Counted from the first letter of the stretch, positions 17,233 through 27,073 are shown. The stretch: 64,000 nucleotides of DNA from Deltaproteobacteria bacterium (GCA_016214985.1 JACRMM010000002.1:44488-108487); one strand, 5' to 3'. The notes: generated by a model from the letters alone, not told the origin. Translations and numbers: made by a program.

Positions 17233-20200
17233 TCAGGACTGCTCTTCCCCGTACGGCGCTCCGCCGGCCGGCCGACCCACCTTGAGTCGGCTGAGCTGCT
17301 CGTAGAGGGAAGCGCGCCGCCTGACGACCGCCTGGGCCGCCACCAGGAGCTCGGCGGCCCGCTCTTGGTCCATGCGCTGCAGCATGGTGAAGCGCGTCTC
17401 GTTATAGATGTAATCCTCCAGCGGGACCTCGGGCGCCCCGGAGTCCAGTTGAAGCGGGTTCTCCCCCGCCGTCATCCTGCGCGGGTCGAAGCGGTAGAGC
17501 GGCCAATGACCGGACGCCACGGCCAGTTTCTGCTGCTCGTTGCCCAGCGAGAGGTCGTACCCGTGGGCGATGCAGTGCGAGTAGGCGACGATGAGGGAAG
17601 TACCAGGGTACGAGTCGGCCTCGGCGAAGGCCTTGACGGTCTGCACATCCTTGGCGCCGAAGGCCACTCGCGCCACGTAGGGAGCGCCGTAGGTCATGGC
17701 GATGAGACCCAGATCCTTCTTCGGCGTCGCCTTTCCGGCGGACGCAAACTTGGCCGACGCGCCGAGCGGGGTGGCCTTGGACTGCTGCCCGCCGGTATTG
17801 GAATAGACCTCCGTGTCCATGACCAGGATGTTCACGTCGCGCCCGAGCGACAGCACGTGGTCGAGCCCGCCGTACCCGATGTCGTACCCCCACCCGTCTC
17901 CGCCCAGGATCCAGACGCTCTTGCGGACCAGATAGTCAGCGAGAAGCTCGAGCCGACGGGCCTGCGGGGTCCCCACGCCGGAGAGCTTCTCCTTGAGTGC
18001 CCCGACCCGCCGTCGCTGGGCCGAGAGGCCGGCCTCGGTGTACTGGTCGGCCGTGAGGAGCTCCGAGACGAGGACGTCGCCGACCACCGAGGCGAGCCCC
18101 TGCAGGAGCTCCACGGCCTGCTCCTTGTGCTTGTCGATCGCCAGCCGCATGCCGAGCCCGAACTCCGCATTGTCCTCGAAGAGCGAGTTGGCCCACGCCG
18201 GGCCTCGGCCGGCGGCGTTCGTGGTGTACGGAGTGGTGGGGAGGTTTCCGCCGTAGATGGAGGAGCACCCCGTGGCGTTGCCGATGAGCAGGCGGTCTCC
18301 GAAGAGCTGCGTCATCAGCTTGATGTAGGGGGTTTCGCCGCACCCGGCGCAGCACCCGGAGAACTCGAAAAGGGGCTCTCGCAGCTGGGAGCCTTTGACG
18401 TCGACCTTAAGCTGCTCGCGGTCGTACTCCGGCAGGCCGAGGAAGAACGCAAAGTTCTCCCGCTCCGAGTCCCGCAGCGGCAGCTGGGGCGCCATGTTGA
18501 TGGCCTTGTGGCTCGGATCCGCCTTGGCCTTGGCCGGGCACGTCATCACGCAGAGCTTGCAGCCCGTGCAGTCCTCGGGCGCGACCTGCACGGTGAACCG
18601 CTGGCCCTTGAACTCTCCTCGGGCCGGGGCGGACTTGAAGGTGGCCGGCGCCTCGCCCAGGAGCTCCGGAGCAGTGACCTTCACACGGATCGCCGCATGG
18701 GGGCAAGTAAACGAGCACTTGGCGCACTGGATGCAAACATCCGGATCCCAGACCGGGATCTCAAGCCCGATGTTCCGCTTCTCCCACTTCGTCGTTCCGA
18801 GCGGCCACGTGCCGTCCACGGGCAGGGCGCTCACCGGCAAGAGGTCGCCCCGGCCGGCCATCATCGCGGCCTCGACCCGTTTGACGAAGTCGGGGGCACG
18901 GTCGGAGACGATGAACGGACGCCGACAGGCGGAGGTCGGCAGGGCGGGGACCTTCACCTCGTACAGGTTCGCCAACGTCTCGTCGACGGCCTGGAAGTTC
19001 TTCTGGACCAGCTCCTCCCCCTTCTTCCCGTAGGTCTTCTCGATGGAGTACTTGATCTTGGCGATTGCCTCCTCTCGCGGGAGCACTCCAGAGATCGCGA
19101 AGAAACACGTCTGCATGATCGTGTTGATCCGTCCCCCCATCCCAGTATTCTTTGCTACTTCGAAGGCATCGATGACGTAGAGCTTGATCTTCTTCTCGAT
19201 CAGTTCCGTCTGCACTTCGCAGTTCAAGTGATCCCAGACCTCGCTCGGCCCGTAGGGCGAGTTCAAGAGGAAGGTCGCTCCGGTCCGGGCATACTCCAAG
19301 ATGTCGTACTTATCGAGGAATTCGAACTGATGGCAAGCGAGGAAGCCCGCCTTGTTGATGCAGTACGTCGACTGGATGGGCTTCGGCCCGAACCGCAGAT
19401 GGGAGATCGTGATACCTCCGGACTTCTTCGAGTCGTACACGAAGTAGCCCTGGGCGTAGTTGTCCGTCTCTTCACCGATGATCTTGATGCTGTTCTTGTT
19501 GGCACCCACCGTGCCGTCGGCGCCCAAGCCGAAGAAGACCGCCCGAACGACTTCCGCGGGCTCGATGTCGAAAGCCGCGTCCGTGGGGAGGGACAAGTGG
19601 GTCACGTCGTCGACGATGCCCACGGTGAAGTGGCGCTTGGGTGCCGCCTTGGAGAGCTCGTCGAAGACCGCCTTCACCATCGAGGGGTTGAACTCCTTGG
19701 AGGACAGTCCGTATCGGCCGCCAAGGACCTCGATGTCGGCCTTCGGCACGGCGAGGCCACCCCGCCTGGCCTCTTGGAGGGCCGTGACGACGTCCATGTA
19801 CAGGGGCTCACCGATCGCGCCCGGCTCCTTGGTGCGGTCGAGGACCGCGAGGGCCCGGACCGAGGACGGCAGAGCAGCGACGAAATGGGAGATGGAAAAC
19901 GGCCGAAACAGCCGCACCTTCAGAAGGCCGACCTTTTCGCCCCGGGCGGTGAGCCAGTCGACCGTTTCGTGGATGGCTTCGGCCCCGGAGCCCATGGCGA
20001 CCACGACCCGCTCGGCCTCCGGGTGCCCCACGTAGTCGAACAGCCGGTACGGTCGGCCGGTCAGGCCCGCGAACCGATCCATGGCATCTTGAACCGCCGC
20101 GGCGCAGGCGTCGTAGTATGGGTTGCACGCCTCGCGAGCCTGGAAGAAGACGTCCGGATTCTGGGCCGTTCCTCGAATGGCAGGACGGTCCGGGGTCAAA

Positions 20201-20826
20201 GCGCGCAGGCGATGGTCCCGGACGAGGTCTTCGTCCACCATGGCAAGCAGGTCGTCGTTGCTCAACTCTTCGATCTTCGCCACCTCGTGGGAGGTACGGA
20301 AGCCGTCGAAGAAGTGGAGGAACGGGATCCGAGCCCTGAGGGTGGCAGCGTGAGCCACGAGGGCGAGGTCGTGGGCCTCCTGGACCGAGTTGGAGCAAAG
20401 GAGGGCAAACCCGGTCTGGCGGCAGGCCATGACATCGGAGTGGTCCCCGAAGATGGAGAGCGCGTGGGTCGCGAGCGTGCGCGCGGTCACGTGCATGGCG
20501 AACGGGGTCAACTCTCCCGCGATCTTGTACATGTTGGGAATCATGAGGAGCAGGCCCTGGGACGCGGTGAAGGTCGTCGTCAAGGCTCCGGCCTGCAGGG
20601 CGCCGTGCACCGCGCCGGCCGCGCCGCCCTCGGACTGCATCTCCGTCACCTGGGGCACGCTTCCCCAGACGTTGGGTTTCCCTTGCGCGGACCACTCGTC
20701 GGCGAACTCGCCCATGGGGGAAGAGGGGGTGATGGGATAGATGGCGATCACCTCGCTCAGGCGGTGGGCCACCGAGGCGGCGGCCTCGTTGCCGTCGACG
20801 GTGATCTTGCGACGCTGGGACATCAT
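17233..20826 (-). CDS. nifJ: Pyruvate:ferredoxin (flavodoxin) oxidoreductase, full-length
   Basis: A 1197-aa homodimeric-type PFOR, the usual full length. It oxidises pyruvate to acetyl-CoA and CO2 and reduces ferredoxin, or runs in reverse. Domains in order: I/VI pyrimidine-binding domain starting AIYPITPSSPMGEF near residue 27; gamma domain near residues 420-640; two [4Fe-4S] sites, CIQCAKCSFTCP near residue 700 and CTGCKLCVMTCP near residue 760; ThDP domain with the proximal-cluster cysteines in CCAGCGETPY near residue 825 and GDGWGYDIGYGGLDHVL near residue 965. Two adjacent ATGs occur; the second is better spaced from AGGAGG. Only 55 bp separate it from the biotin-carrier gene, so it may be in the sigma-54-driven operon. 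Confidence 0.95.
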   Translation of the reverse strand: MMSQRRKITVDGNEAAASVAHRLSEVIAIYPITPSSPMGEFADEWSAQGKPNVWGSVPQVTEMQSEGGAAGAVHGALQAGALTTTFTASQGLLLMIPNMYKIAGELTPFAMHVTARTLATHALSIFGDHSDVMACRQTGFALLCSNSVQEAHDLALVAHAATLRARIPFLHFFDGFRTSHEVAKIEELSNDDLLAMVDEDLVRDHRLRALTPDRPAIRGTAQNPDVFFQAREACNPYYDACAAAVQDAMDRFAGLTGRPYRLFDYVGHPEAERVVVAMGSGAEAIHETVDWLTARGEKVGLLKVRLFRPFSISHFVAALPSSVRALAVLDRTKEPGAIGEPLYMDVVTALQEARRGGLAVPKADIEVLGGRYGLSSKEFNPSMVKAVFDELSKAAPKRHFTVGIVDDVTHLSLPTDAAFDIEPAEVVRAVFFGLGADGTVGANKNSIKIIGEETDNYAQGYFVYDSKKSGGITISHLRFGPKPIQSTYCINKAGFLACHQFEFLDKYDILEYARTGATFLLNSPYGPSEVWDHLNCEVQTELIEKKIKLYVIDAFEVAKNTGMGGRINTIMQTCFFAISGVLPREEAIAKIKYSIEKTYGKKGEELVQKNFQAVDETLANLYEVKVPALPTSACRRPFIVSDRAPDFVKRVEAAMMAGRGDLLPVSALPVDGTWPLGTTKWEKRNIGLEIPVWDPDVCIQCAKCSFTCPHAAIRVKVTAPELLGEAPATFKSAPARGEFKGQRFTVQVAPEDCTGCKLCVMTCPAKAKADPSHKAINMAPQLPLRDSERENFAFFLGLPEYDREQLKVDVKGSQLREPLFEFSGCCAGCGETPYIKLMTQLFGDRLLIGNATGCSSIYGGNLPTTPYTTNAAGRGPAWANSLFEDNAEFGLGMRLAIDKHKEQAVELLQGLASVVGDVLVSELLTADQYTEAGLSAQRRRVGALKEKLSGVGTPQARRLELLADYLVRKSVWILGGDGWGYDIGYGGLDHVLSLGRDVNILVMDTEVYSNTGGQQSKATPLGASAKFASAGKATPKKDLGLIAMTYGAPYVARVAFGAKDVQTVKAFAEADSYPGTSLIVAYSHCIAHGYDLSLGNEQQKLAVASGHWPLYRFDPRRMTAGENPLQLDSGAPEVPLEDYIYNETRFTMLQRMDQERAAELLVAAQAVVRRRASLYEQLSRLKVGRPAGGAPYGEEQS

Positions 20827-20881
20827 GAACCTCCTGGGACTCGCGGAGAGAGGAAGGTGCGGGTTTCGGCCCGCGGCCGGA

Positions 20882-21358
20882 TCAGGCTGCGATCAGGACC
20901 AGGACGTCGTTGACGCCGACCGTCTGGCCCTTCCCCACCTTGACGGCGCACACCGTGCCCGTCACGTGGGACTTGATCTCGTTCTCCATCTTCATGGCCT
21001 CCATCAGGACGACCGTGGTCCCAGGGACGACGGCATCGCCCTCCTTGACCATGACCTCGAGGATGTGGCCGGGCATGGGCGCGAGGATCGCCTCGCCGTC
21101 AACGGAAGCGCAGGACGCGGCCGACGGGGCCGGGGCGGGCGCCGGGGCAGGTGCCGGAGCGGCGGGGGCCGGAGCGGCGGGACGAACGACGTCCGATGCA
21201 GGGGCCGACCGGACCGCCGCAACGGGCGCCGGGGCCCCGACGGGAGTCTGCACCTGATGCGTCACGCCGTTGACCCTCACCGTTGCCCTCCCCTCGGACT
21301 CCGAAACGATCTCCACAACGAAGGTTGTCCCGTCGATCACGATGTCATAACTGCTCAT
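20882..21358 (-). CDS. Biotin carboxyl carrier subunit of the decarboxylase/carboxylase
   Basis: A 158-aa carrier. The N-terminal ~40 residues fold like other decarboxylase carrier leads (YDIVIDGTTFVVEIV). They are followed by an Ala/Pro linker at residues 55-80 and a biotinyl domain with EAMKMEN near residue 120, whose lysine takes biotin. The flexible linker is typical of swinging-arm carriers such as MmdC/GcdC. Start ATG follows AAGGAG. It lies in the order carboxyltransferase, small epsilon-like subunit, carrier, and is the only biotin carrier visible in the window. It may therefore also serve the biotin carboxylase at 57538. Confidence 0.93.
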   Translation of the reverse strand: MSSYDIVIDGTTFVVEIVSESEGRATVRVNGVTHQVQTPVGAPAPVAAVRSAPASDVVRPAAPAPAAPAPAPAPAPAPSAASCASVDGEAILAPMPGHILEVMVKEGDAVVPGTTVVLMEAMKMENEIKSHVTGTVCAVKVGKGQTVGVNDVLVLIAA

Positions 21359-21471
21359 GGGTTCTCCTTATCGATGCGATGGGAGCATGTCATCCGGCGC
21401 GCAGGCACCGGCTCGGTCCAACATTAATGGCGACGATCCTCGCCGCACGTCCGTCGTTCACCCCGGGCCGG

Positions 21472-21747
21472 TCAGCCCCTCGACCCCTTCGGCATTGCCT
21501 GAAGTCCGACACGGCCGCTCATGTGCTGGATCCGCCCCGACAGCGACCACGCGGAGGGCTGAGCGGGCAGGGGCCGCTGGCGGGCATGGTGCAGTCGCAA
21601 GGCGATGGCGATGGCCGCGGCAATCTTGCCGCCCGGACCGGCTCCGCGCCCATGGAGATCAAGGGCTATGGCGATAGCGGCTGCCAGTTTGGTTGCCGGC
21701 CCGGAGGGCTCAACCGGAGGTTTCGGAACTCGAAAGAAACGAAGCAC
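21472..21747 (-). CDS. Small subunit between carboxyltransferase and biotin carrier, epsilon (MmdE)-like
   Basis: A 91-aa protein with a GTG start behind GAGGAGGG at ideal spacing, 13 bp after the carboxyltransferase stop. It contains the same helix twice: KLAAAIAIALDLHG near residue 19 and KIAAAIAIALRLHH near residue 41, spaced about 22 residues apart. The V/A-AAIAAAL helix is what I recall from the C-terminus of OadG/MmdD and from the short MmdE subunit of Veillonella, which stabilises the complex. The duplication is unusual. The rest is Pro/Gly-rich. Assignment rests on position and this helix, so function is inferred. Confidence 0.6.
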   Translation of the reverse strand: MLRFFRVPKPPVEPSGPATKLAAAIAIALDLHGRGAGPGGKIAAAIAIALRLHHARQRPLPAQPSAWSLSGRIQHMSGRVGLQAMPKGSRG

Positions 21748-21760
21748 GGCGGTCCCTCCT

Positions 21761-23314
21761 CTACAGCGGGATGTTCCCGTGTTTGCGGGGCGGGTTGGTG
21801 TCCCTCTTCGCCCTCAAGGCCCTCAGGGCCTGGATCACGCGGATTCGCGTGTCCTCGGGAAGGATGACCTCGTCGATGTACCCCAACTGGGCCGCCTGGT
21901 AGGGGCTCGCAAACTTCTCGGTGTACTCGTCGATCTTCGCCTGGCGGGCCGTCTGAGGGTTCTCGGCCTGGTCAATCTCCCGCCGGAACACGATGTCCAC
22001 GGCTCCCTGGGGTCCCATGACCGCGATCTCGGCCGTCGGGTAGGAGAGATTGACGTCCCCTCGGAGGTGTCGGGAGCTCATCACGATGTACGCGCCCCCG
22101 TAGGCCTTTCGCGTGATCACGGTGATCTTCGGCACCGTGCACTCCGAGTACGCGTAGATGAGCTTCGCGCCGTGCTTGATGATGCCCCGATATTCCTGGT
22201 CGGTGCCGGGCAGATAGCCGGGAACGTCCACGAGGGTGACGACCGGGATGTTGAAGGCGTCGCAGCACCGGACGAACCGCGCCCCCTTCATCGAGGCGTC
22301 GCAGTCCAAGCACCCGGCCAACACGTTCGGCTGATTCGCCACGATACCCACGGTCGTGCCGCCCATGCGCGCGTAGCCCACCACGATGTTCAGGGCGTAG
22401 CGCTCGTGGACCTCCAGAAACTCCCCGTCGTCGACCATGGCGCGTACGATGTCCTTGATGTCGTACCCCTTGTTCGGGTTCTCGGGCACCGTCTCGTTGA
22501 TCTCGAACAGCTTCCGATCCACCGGGTCGCTGCAGGGCGCGACCGGCGGATCCTCATAGTTGTTCGACGGCAGATACGACAGCAGCCGTCGAACCTGGGC
22601 GAGGCAGGCGTCGTCGTTTTCCGCCATGAACTGGGCGACGCCCGACGTCTTGTTGTGGGTGAGGGCGCCCCCCAGGGCGTCGGTGCTCACGTCCTCGTTC
22701 GTGACCGACTTGATCACCCGAGGCCCCGTGATGAACATGTGGCTCGTCCCGTCCACCATGAAGGTGAAGTCGGTCAGGGCCGGGCTGTAGACCGCCCCTC
22801 CGGCACAGGTGCCCATGATGACGGAGATCTGAGGGATCACGCCGGAGTTCATGACATTGCGGTGGAAGATGTTCCCGTAGCCCGCGAGACTCTGCACGCC
22901 CTCCTGAATTCGCGCCCCCCCGGAGTCGTTCATCCCTACCACGGGCGCGCCGCTCTTCTGGGCCATGTCCATGATCTTGCAGATCTTGTTGGACATCGTG
23001 AGAGACAGGCTCCCGCCGAAGACCGTGAAGTCCTGTGCGAAGGCGCACACGGTCCGTCCGTCGACCTCCCCGTATCCGGTGATGACCCCATCTCCCAAGA
23101 ACTTTGTCTCATCCATCCCGAAGTCGGTGCACTGATGCGTGACGAACTTGTCCACCTCGATGAACGTGCCGGGATCAAAGAAGCGCTGGAGCCGCTCCCG
23201 GGCCGTGAGCTTGCCCTGGGCCCGGTGCTTCTCGACGCGGGCCTCTCCACCACCCGCCTCCGCCTCCTGGTTCCTCTTCGCAAGGATCTCAAACTTCTCC
23301 TGCAGCCTCGACAT
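21761..23314 (-). CDS. mmdA: Acyl-CoA carboxyltransferase, alpha subunit of Na+-dependent methylmalonyl-CoA-type decarboxylase or propionyl-CoA carboxylase
   Basis: A 517-aa carboxyltransferase with two crotonase-like halves. The N-terminal half includes [17 protein letters not shown] near residue 35 and [15 protein letters not shown] near residue 120. The C-terminal half includes [20 protein letters not shown] near residue 360 and [11 protein letters not shown] near residue 400. This type moves CO2 between an acyl-CoA and carboxybiotin. Length and motifs fit MmdA/PccB; the two cannot be separated from sequence alone. A decarboxylase is favoured because epsilon-like, carrier and beta subunits are present and no biotin carboxylase adjoins. 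A sigma-54 promoter and a composite operator lie directly upstream. Confidence 0.9.
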   Translation of the reverse strand: MSRLQEKFEILAKRNQEAEAGGGEARVEKHRAQGKLTARERLQRFFDPGTFIEVDKFVTHQCTDFGMDETKFLGDGVITGYGEVDGRTVCAFAQDFTVFGGSLSLTMSNKICKIMDMAQKSGAPVVGMNDSGGARIQEGVQSLAGYGNIFHRNVMNSGVIPQISVIMGTCAGGAVYSPALTDFTFMVDGTSHMFITGPRVIKSVTNEDVSTDALGGALTHNKTSGVAQFMAENDDACLAQVRRLLSYLPSNNYEDPPVAPCSDPVDRKLFEINETVPENPNKGYDIKDIVRAMVDDGEFLEVHERYALNIVVGYARMGGTTVGIVANQPNVLAGCLDCDASMKGARFVRCCDAFNIPVVTLVDVPGYLPGTDQEYRGIIKHGAKLIYAYSECTVPKITVITRKAYGGAYIVMSSRHLRGDVNLSYPTAEIAVMGPQGAVDIVFRREIDQAENPQTARQAKIDEYTEKFASPYQAAQLGYIDEVILPEDTRIRVIQALRALRAKRDTNPPRKHGNIPL

Positions 23315-23377
23315 GCGACGCCTCCTCCTTGCCTTGCTACATCAAACGTAGTTTACGGCTCAACCTCTCCCGAAGGT

Positions 23378-23393
23378 AGCAAAGGCCGTACCA
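23378..23393 (-). promoter_or_regulatory. Sigma-54 (-24/-12) promoter for the mmdA/biotin-carrier/PFOR operon
   Basis: On the minus strand this reads TGGTACGGCCTTTGCT. It has GG and GC 12 nt apart and matches the consensus TGGCAC-N5-TTGCW except for one C-to-T change. It is 63 bp upstream of mmdA. Operator copy 1 begins 96 bp further upstream. Confidence 0.75.
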
Positions 23394-23489
23394 CGACCGC
23401 GCTCTCGCGTGGTCCCAGGCCCTCCAACAGGCTTCCGCAGCCCGACCCCTTCCTCTGCGTCGTCTGCCGCGGGATCCTGCGAGTCGAAA

Positions 23490-23517
23490 CAAACCATGTT
23501 TGTCCTAATGTGAGACA
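23490..23517 (-). promoter_or_regulatory. Composite dyad operator, copy 1 (probable activator-binding site)
   Basis: The 13-bp palindrome CAAAC-CAT-GTTTG at 23490-23502 shares its last two bases with a 17-bp dyad TGTC...GACA at 23501-23517. It lies between the divergent mmdA operon and dodecin gene, 96 bp from the mmdA sigma-54 promoter and about 195 bp from the dodecin one. It could serve both. Similar composites occur at 36308, 44386, 53252 and 55132. Confidence 0.7.
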
Positions 23518-23712
23518 AGCCCGGGCCCGCGATTCCAGCCTGCGACACCATTGTTCTCGCTTGCACTTGCCGTGACCGGGCGCTCGCCCCGGAGCGGTCG
23601 GCCGAAACGTGCCCGACTCCGATACCCTACGACCGAAGATTCATACTCCGCTGAGGCTCGTTGCCGCCGCCGCGGTCCGATCGATCCGGCGCGCACCTCC
23701 GAGACGAGGATC

Positions 23713-23728
23713 TGGCGCGCTCCTTGCA
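23713..23728 (+). promoter_or_regulatory. Sigma-54 (-24/-12) promoter for the dodecin gene
   Basis: TGGCGCGCTCCTTGCA keeps GG and GC at the required 12-nt spacing and matches TGGCRCG-N4-TTGCW. It lies 127 bp upstream of the dodecin start on the plus strand and shares an intergenic region with the oppositely directed mmdA promoter. Confidence 0.65.
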
Positions 23729-23855
23729 ACGTCCTGGGCGCGCCGAGAGGGAGGTACAATCCGCCGTTCTCTTCACGGAACACCGGCACGACCCGCGCGG
23801 AGACACTGCCATTGCCTCCGGACTTCAGACGGACCCACAACAAAGGAATCACATC

Positions 23856-24101
23856 ATGGCCACGTACAAGTTCATCGAAATTGTTGGGACGAGCAAGCAG
23901 TCGTGGGCAGACGCCGCCTCAGTCGCTGTGGAGGATGCCTGTAAGCATCTGGGTGAGGTGCGGGTGGCCGAGGTCCGGCGCATGGATCTCAAGGTCGTTG
24001 GCGACGTCATCTTCTACCGGGTACGGCTCAGCGTCTCCTTCAAGGTGCAATCCACAAGCAAACTGGCGCAGGCCTTGGGCCCAGACATACTGGAAGACTA
24101 G
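23856..24101 (+). CDS. Dodecin (flavin-storage protein)
   Basis: An 81-aa dodecin. It begins TYKFIEIVGTSKQSWADA and has the characteristic middle RVAEVRRMDLKVVGD and ending VRLSVSFKVQS. Dodecins form hollow 12-mers that bind and buffer flavins. The ATG at 23856 follows AAAGGAA. It has its own sigma-54 promoter and sits opposite mmdA. A close paralogue is at 46008; the two differ mainly in a handful of charge changes and the C-terminal tail. Confidence 0.93.
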   Translation: MATYKFIEIVGTSKQSWADAASVAVEDACKHLGEVRVAEVRRMDLKVVGDVIFYRVRLSVSFKVQSTSKLAQALGPDILED

Positions 24102-24964
24102 CGGTTCTCCGCTCGCGCTCGGCCGTTCGACCTTGCGCTCCGGCAGTCGCCCGTCCCGGCGTCTTCCCGCGCCCCCTCTCGATTCACCGATTCTCGCGCA
24201 GAGGGGGCAACGTCTTTCGGTCCTGCTCCGGTGCTCGAGAGCGAGGAGAGAACCTTCGGCGACTGCCGTACGTGTGAGCGCGCCTTCGCCCCCGGCCGCC
24301 GGGGAGAAGCACCCTGGCCCCCCCGCCGGTAAACGCGCTTTCGGGGACTATGCGCACCCATCGGCTCACGTTCGCACCACCCCTCCCCGCGCGGGAACGC
24401 GCGTCTGCGCCCTTCGAAGGTCCTCGCCTCCACGGAGGGCGCCGCATTCCGCACCCGCCAACGGGTCAGCAACGGTTCCACTCCACCTCTCCGCCACCCC
24501 TGCCGACGGTCGACCACCCGGGCCCTGACCGGTGAATCCCCGACTCCTCGATCCGTGGCGCGGTTCCGAGTCGGCCCCGCGCTGTACCCCCGGAAGAAAC
24601 GTTGTTTACAGAAGGCGGGCTTCCCGCGTTACTCAGGCTCCTCTGACGGGTTCACTTCGAACATATCTGGACTTCTTAAATTTCAAACGCTATTCTGGCA
24701 GTGGACATTGGGCTCGCGCGCTGCTCGGGTATCGGGGAGGATGAAGGGGGGTCCAAACCCCGGGGGCTTCGACGACGCAGAAAAGATTCAATCCAGAAAT
24801 CGGTGGCGTTGTCGCGGTGAGGAGGTAGTGTGTAGGCGGGGAGGGCGCTGTGGCGTGCCCCTCTTCCCGCGTCGGAGCGGTGGGTTGGGGTGGGGACTGA
24901 TCCCCAAGAGCGCTGCCGTTTCGGTGTGCGCAGTCGGCAGAGAGACCAGCGAGAGGATCACGAC
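24102..24964 (+). other. 863-bp intergenic region upstream of the first AcoR-like regulator
   Basis: No convincing gene on either strand: frames are short, Arg/Pro-rich and lack ribosome-binding sites. A weak sigma-70-like promoter is possible at 24668-24696 (TGGACT, 17 nt, TATTCT), in a local AT-rich patch that stands out from its surroundings. No copy of the composite operator and no -24/-12 element were found here, so the regulator is probably not expressed from sigma-54. Confidence 0.4.
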
Positions 24965-26983
24965 ATGTCGGCTTCCAGCAGCGAACAGCCATATCTGACT
25001 CACACGAGAAGCGAGGCGAACCTCCACAAACTGTGGGAGGAATTCAACGCCGGCATCACAGATCTCAATGAGCCGGAGGCATACGACCCGTACGATCGAA
25101 TGCTCTTGGAAGAATGGAGGCGGTGCAAGAAACTCGGCATCAACACGATGATGCAATATGCACCGGTATTGGGAACAGAGGAATTTAGCCAAGTTTTGGC
25201 ATCCAGACGATTCCTCATGGAAAAGGCGATTCCTGTTCTGACTAGAGTACAGGAGTTGTTCGTTGGAGTTCCTGGAATATTGATTCTGGCTGACGCCAAG
25301 GGGACTCTCCTGCATATTATTGGAGATCCTCAGGTCAGACTCAAAGCCGCTGACATCTCCAACTTGACAGAAGGGGCCGACTGGAACGAGTCGGCTGCGG
25401 GGACGAACGGGATCGGAACGGCAATTAGCAAGAAGAAGCCTGTCCACGTCTTCTCAGCGGAGCACTTCTGCGAGGGATGGCACACGTGGACATGCGCCGG
25501 CGCGCCGATCCTCGACCCCTACTCCGGCGACATTGCCGGTGTCATCGACTTCACGACGCGCCACCAGGACTACAGCGAGAACGCCATCGCCTTATCCTAC
25601 TCCATCGCCACCAACATCACGACGGAACTGCGGCTCCAGATGAGATTGGAGCAGATTCAACTCGCCCACCAGCACTCCCTCTATTCGTCTCGCTTTCCCT
25701 CTGACGACGTTATCGTTTACAACCGTATGGGACGGCTCGTCGCCACCAGCGTGAGAGCCGAGGACCGAATCTCCTCCTGTGGTTCGCCGCCTCCCGGCGA
25801 GGAACGCTCCCACACGGAGGAGATTCACGACATCTGCCTCCCGGGGACCGAGGACACGATCGGACAGATCGTAGTCCGGCGTCGCGAATCCAGGGCGCGC
25901 GCCTTCGTGGCCACAACAGCCTCCAGCCCCGAGATTGCGGCCTATGGGGCGTTCCTGACGGCTGACGCAAACACCAAACAGGTCATGGAAAGGATCGCCA
26001 AGGTCGCCCGGTCGGACCTCAATGTATTGCTCATTGGGGAGACAGGAACGGGCAAGGAGCTTGTTGCGAGACACATACACAATGAAAGCAAGAGAAAGTC
26101 TGGAAGTTACGTAGCAGTCAACTGCGGAGCCATCAGCAAGGAGCTCTTCCAGTCAACTCTTTTCGGCTACTCAAGAGGCGCTTTTACTGGGGCTGATTCA
26201 CGAGGACGCAAAGGTCTTTTTGAGTGCGCGAACGGAGGCACGTTGTTCTTGGATGAAGTAGGGGAACTACCTCTTGACATCCAGGCTGGACTTCTTAGAG
26301 TCTTGGAGACTCACAACTTCAGGCCCGTTGGCTCCGACCGAGAACAGTCAACAGACTGCCGAATCGTCGCCGCAACGAATCAGCCCTTGTCTGAACTGGT
26401 TGCCAATGGTTCTTTTCGATCAGACCTTTACTACCGATTGAGCGTCGTGAAGTTCGATATCCCTCCCCTGAGGGAGCGTCCCCAGGACGTCCCGATCCTC
26501 ATCGACAGCATGTTGAAAGCCTTCTGCGCGAAACACGACCTGCCCATCAAAGGCATCACTCCGGACGCAACGAGAGTGCTAACCGCACATTCCTGGCCCG
26601 GCAACGGCAGGGAGGTCCGAAACACGGTGGAGGCGGCCTGTGTCTCCGCTGACGGCTTCATCGACGTCGAGGACCTGCCGGCGGACATCATCGGTTGTCA
26701 GGTCCCCCTCGACGCGGCGGCGGGCCGGGAGGTGGTGGTGCCGAGGGAACTCGGGCAGGCGAGCCGAGAGGATTTCAGCCTGCGAGAACAGGAAGCCCGA
26801 CTGATCCTGGGCGCCCTCAAGAAGTACAAGAAGGTCAGCCTCGTGGCCGAGGTCCTCGGCCTGTCACGATCGACCCTGTATCGGAAGTTCGAGGCCTTCG
26901 GCATCGATCCACGCGCCGTCGTCCGGAACTCCCGCCAGACACTGCTCGGCCGCCCGGGTTCGACAGCGGGGTTCGAGATGTGA
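24965..26983 (+). CDS. Sigma-54-dependent transcriptional activator, AcoR-like (GAF-AAA+-Fis)
   Basis: A 672-aa enhancer-binding protein. An N-terminal sensor region of ~320 residues contains a GAF-type domain with NLTEGADWNESAAGTNGIGT near residue 140 and the AcoR-like HFCEGWHTWTCAGAPI. The AAA+ domain has Walker A GETGTGKE near residue 358, the sigma-54 contact loop GAFTGA near residue 409 and Walker B GGTLFLDEVGELP near residue 430. The C-terminus is a Fis-type helix-turn-helix with SLVAEVLGLSRSTLYRKF near residue 625. ATG 24965 is favoured over an upstream one. It should activate -24/-12 promoters in response to a small effector. A paralogue is at 49371. Confidence 0.93.
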   Translation: MSASSSEQPYLTHTRSEANLHKLWEEFNAGITDLNEPEAYDPYDRMLLEEWRRCKKLGINTMMQYAPVLGTEEFSQVLASRRFLMEKAIPVLTRVQELFVGVPGILILADAKGTLLHIIGDPQVRLKAADISNLTEGADWNESAAGTNGIGTAISKKKPVHVFSAEHFCEGWHTWTCAGAPILDPYSGDIAGVIDFTTRHQDYSENAIALSYSIATNITTELRLQMRLEQIQLAHQHSLYSSRFPSDDVIVYNRMGRLVATSVRAEDRISSCGSPPPGEERSHTEEIHDICLPGTEDTIGQIVVRRRESRARAFVATTASSPEIAAYGAFLTADANTKQVMERIAKVARSDLNVLLIGETGTGKELVARHIHNESKRKSGSYVAVNCGAISKELFQSTLFGYSRGAFTGADSRGRKGLFECANGGTLFLDEVGELPLDIQAGLLRVLETHNFRPVGSDREQSTDCRIVAATNQPLSELVANGSFRSDLYYRLSVVKFDIPPLRERPQDVPILIDSMLKAFCAKHDLPIKGITPDATRVLTAHSWPGNGREVRNTVEAACVSADGFIDVEDLPADIIGCQVPLDAAAGREVVVPRELGQASREDFSLREQEARLILGALKKYKKVSLVAEVLGLSRSTLYRKFEAFGIDPRAVVRNSRQTLLGRPGSTAGFEM

Positions 26984-27073
26984 CGCGCCCCGTCACACCG
27001 CCCGTGGTGCGCAGCGGCAGGTGCCCTCGCGCGGCCTCTTGAAGCCTTACGGCCCCCTGGGTTCTTGGCTTCG

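Noticed and set aside
17227..20913. A very long open reading frame on the plus strand opposite the pyruvate:ferredoxin oxidoreductase
   Set aside because: It mirrors nifJ in a high-GC gene, is His/Arg/Gly-rich without domains, and has no ribosome-binding site. A mirror-frame artefact.
24555..24998. Small plus-strand frame upstream of the first activator
   Set aside because: Low-complexity, overlaps the regulator start in another frame and lacks a ribosome-binding site.
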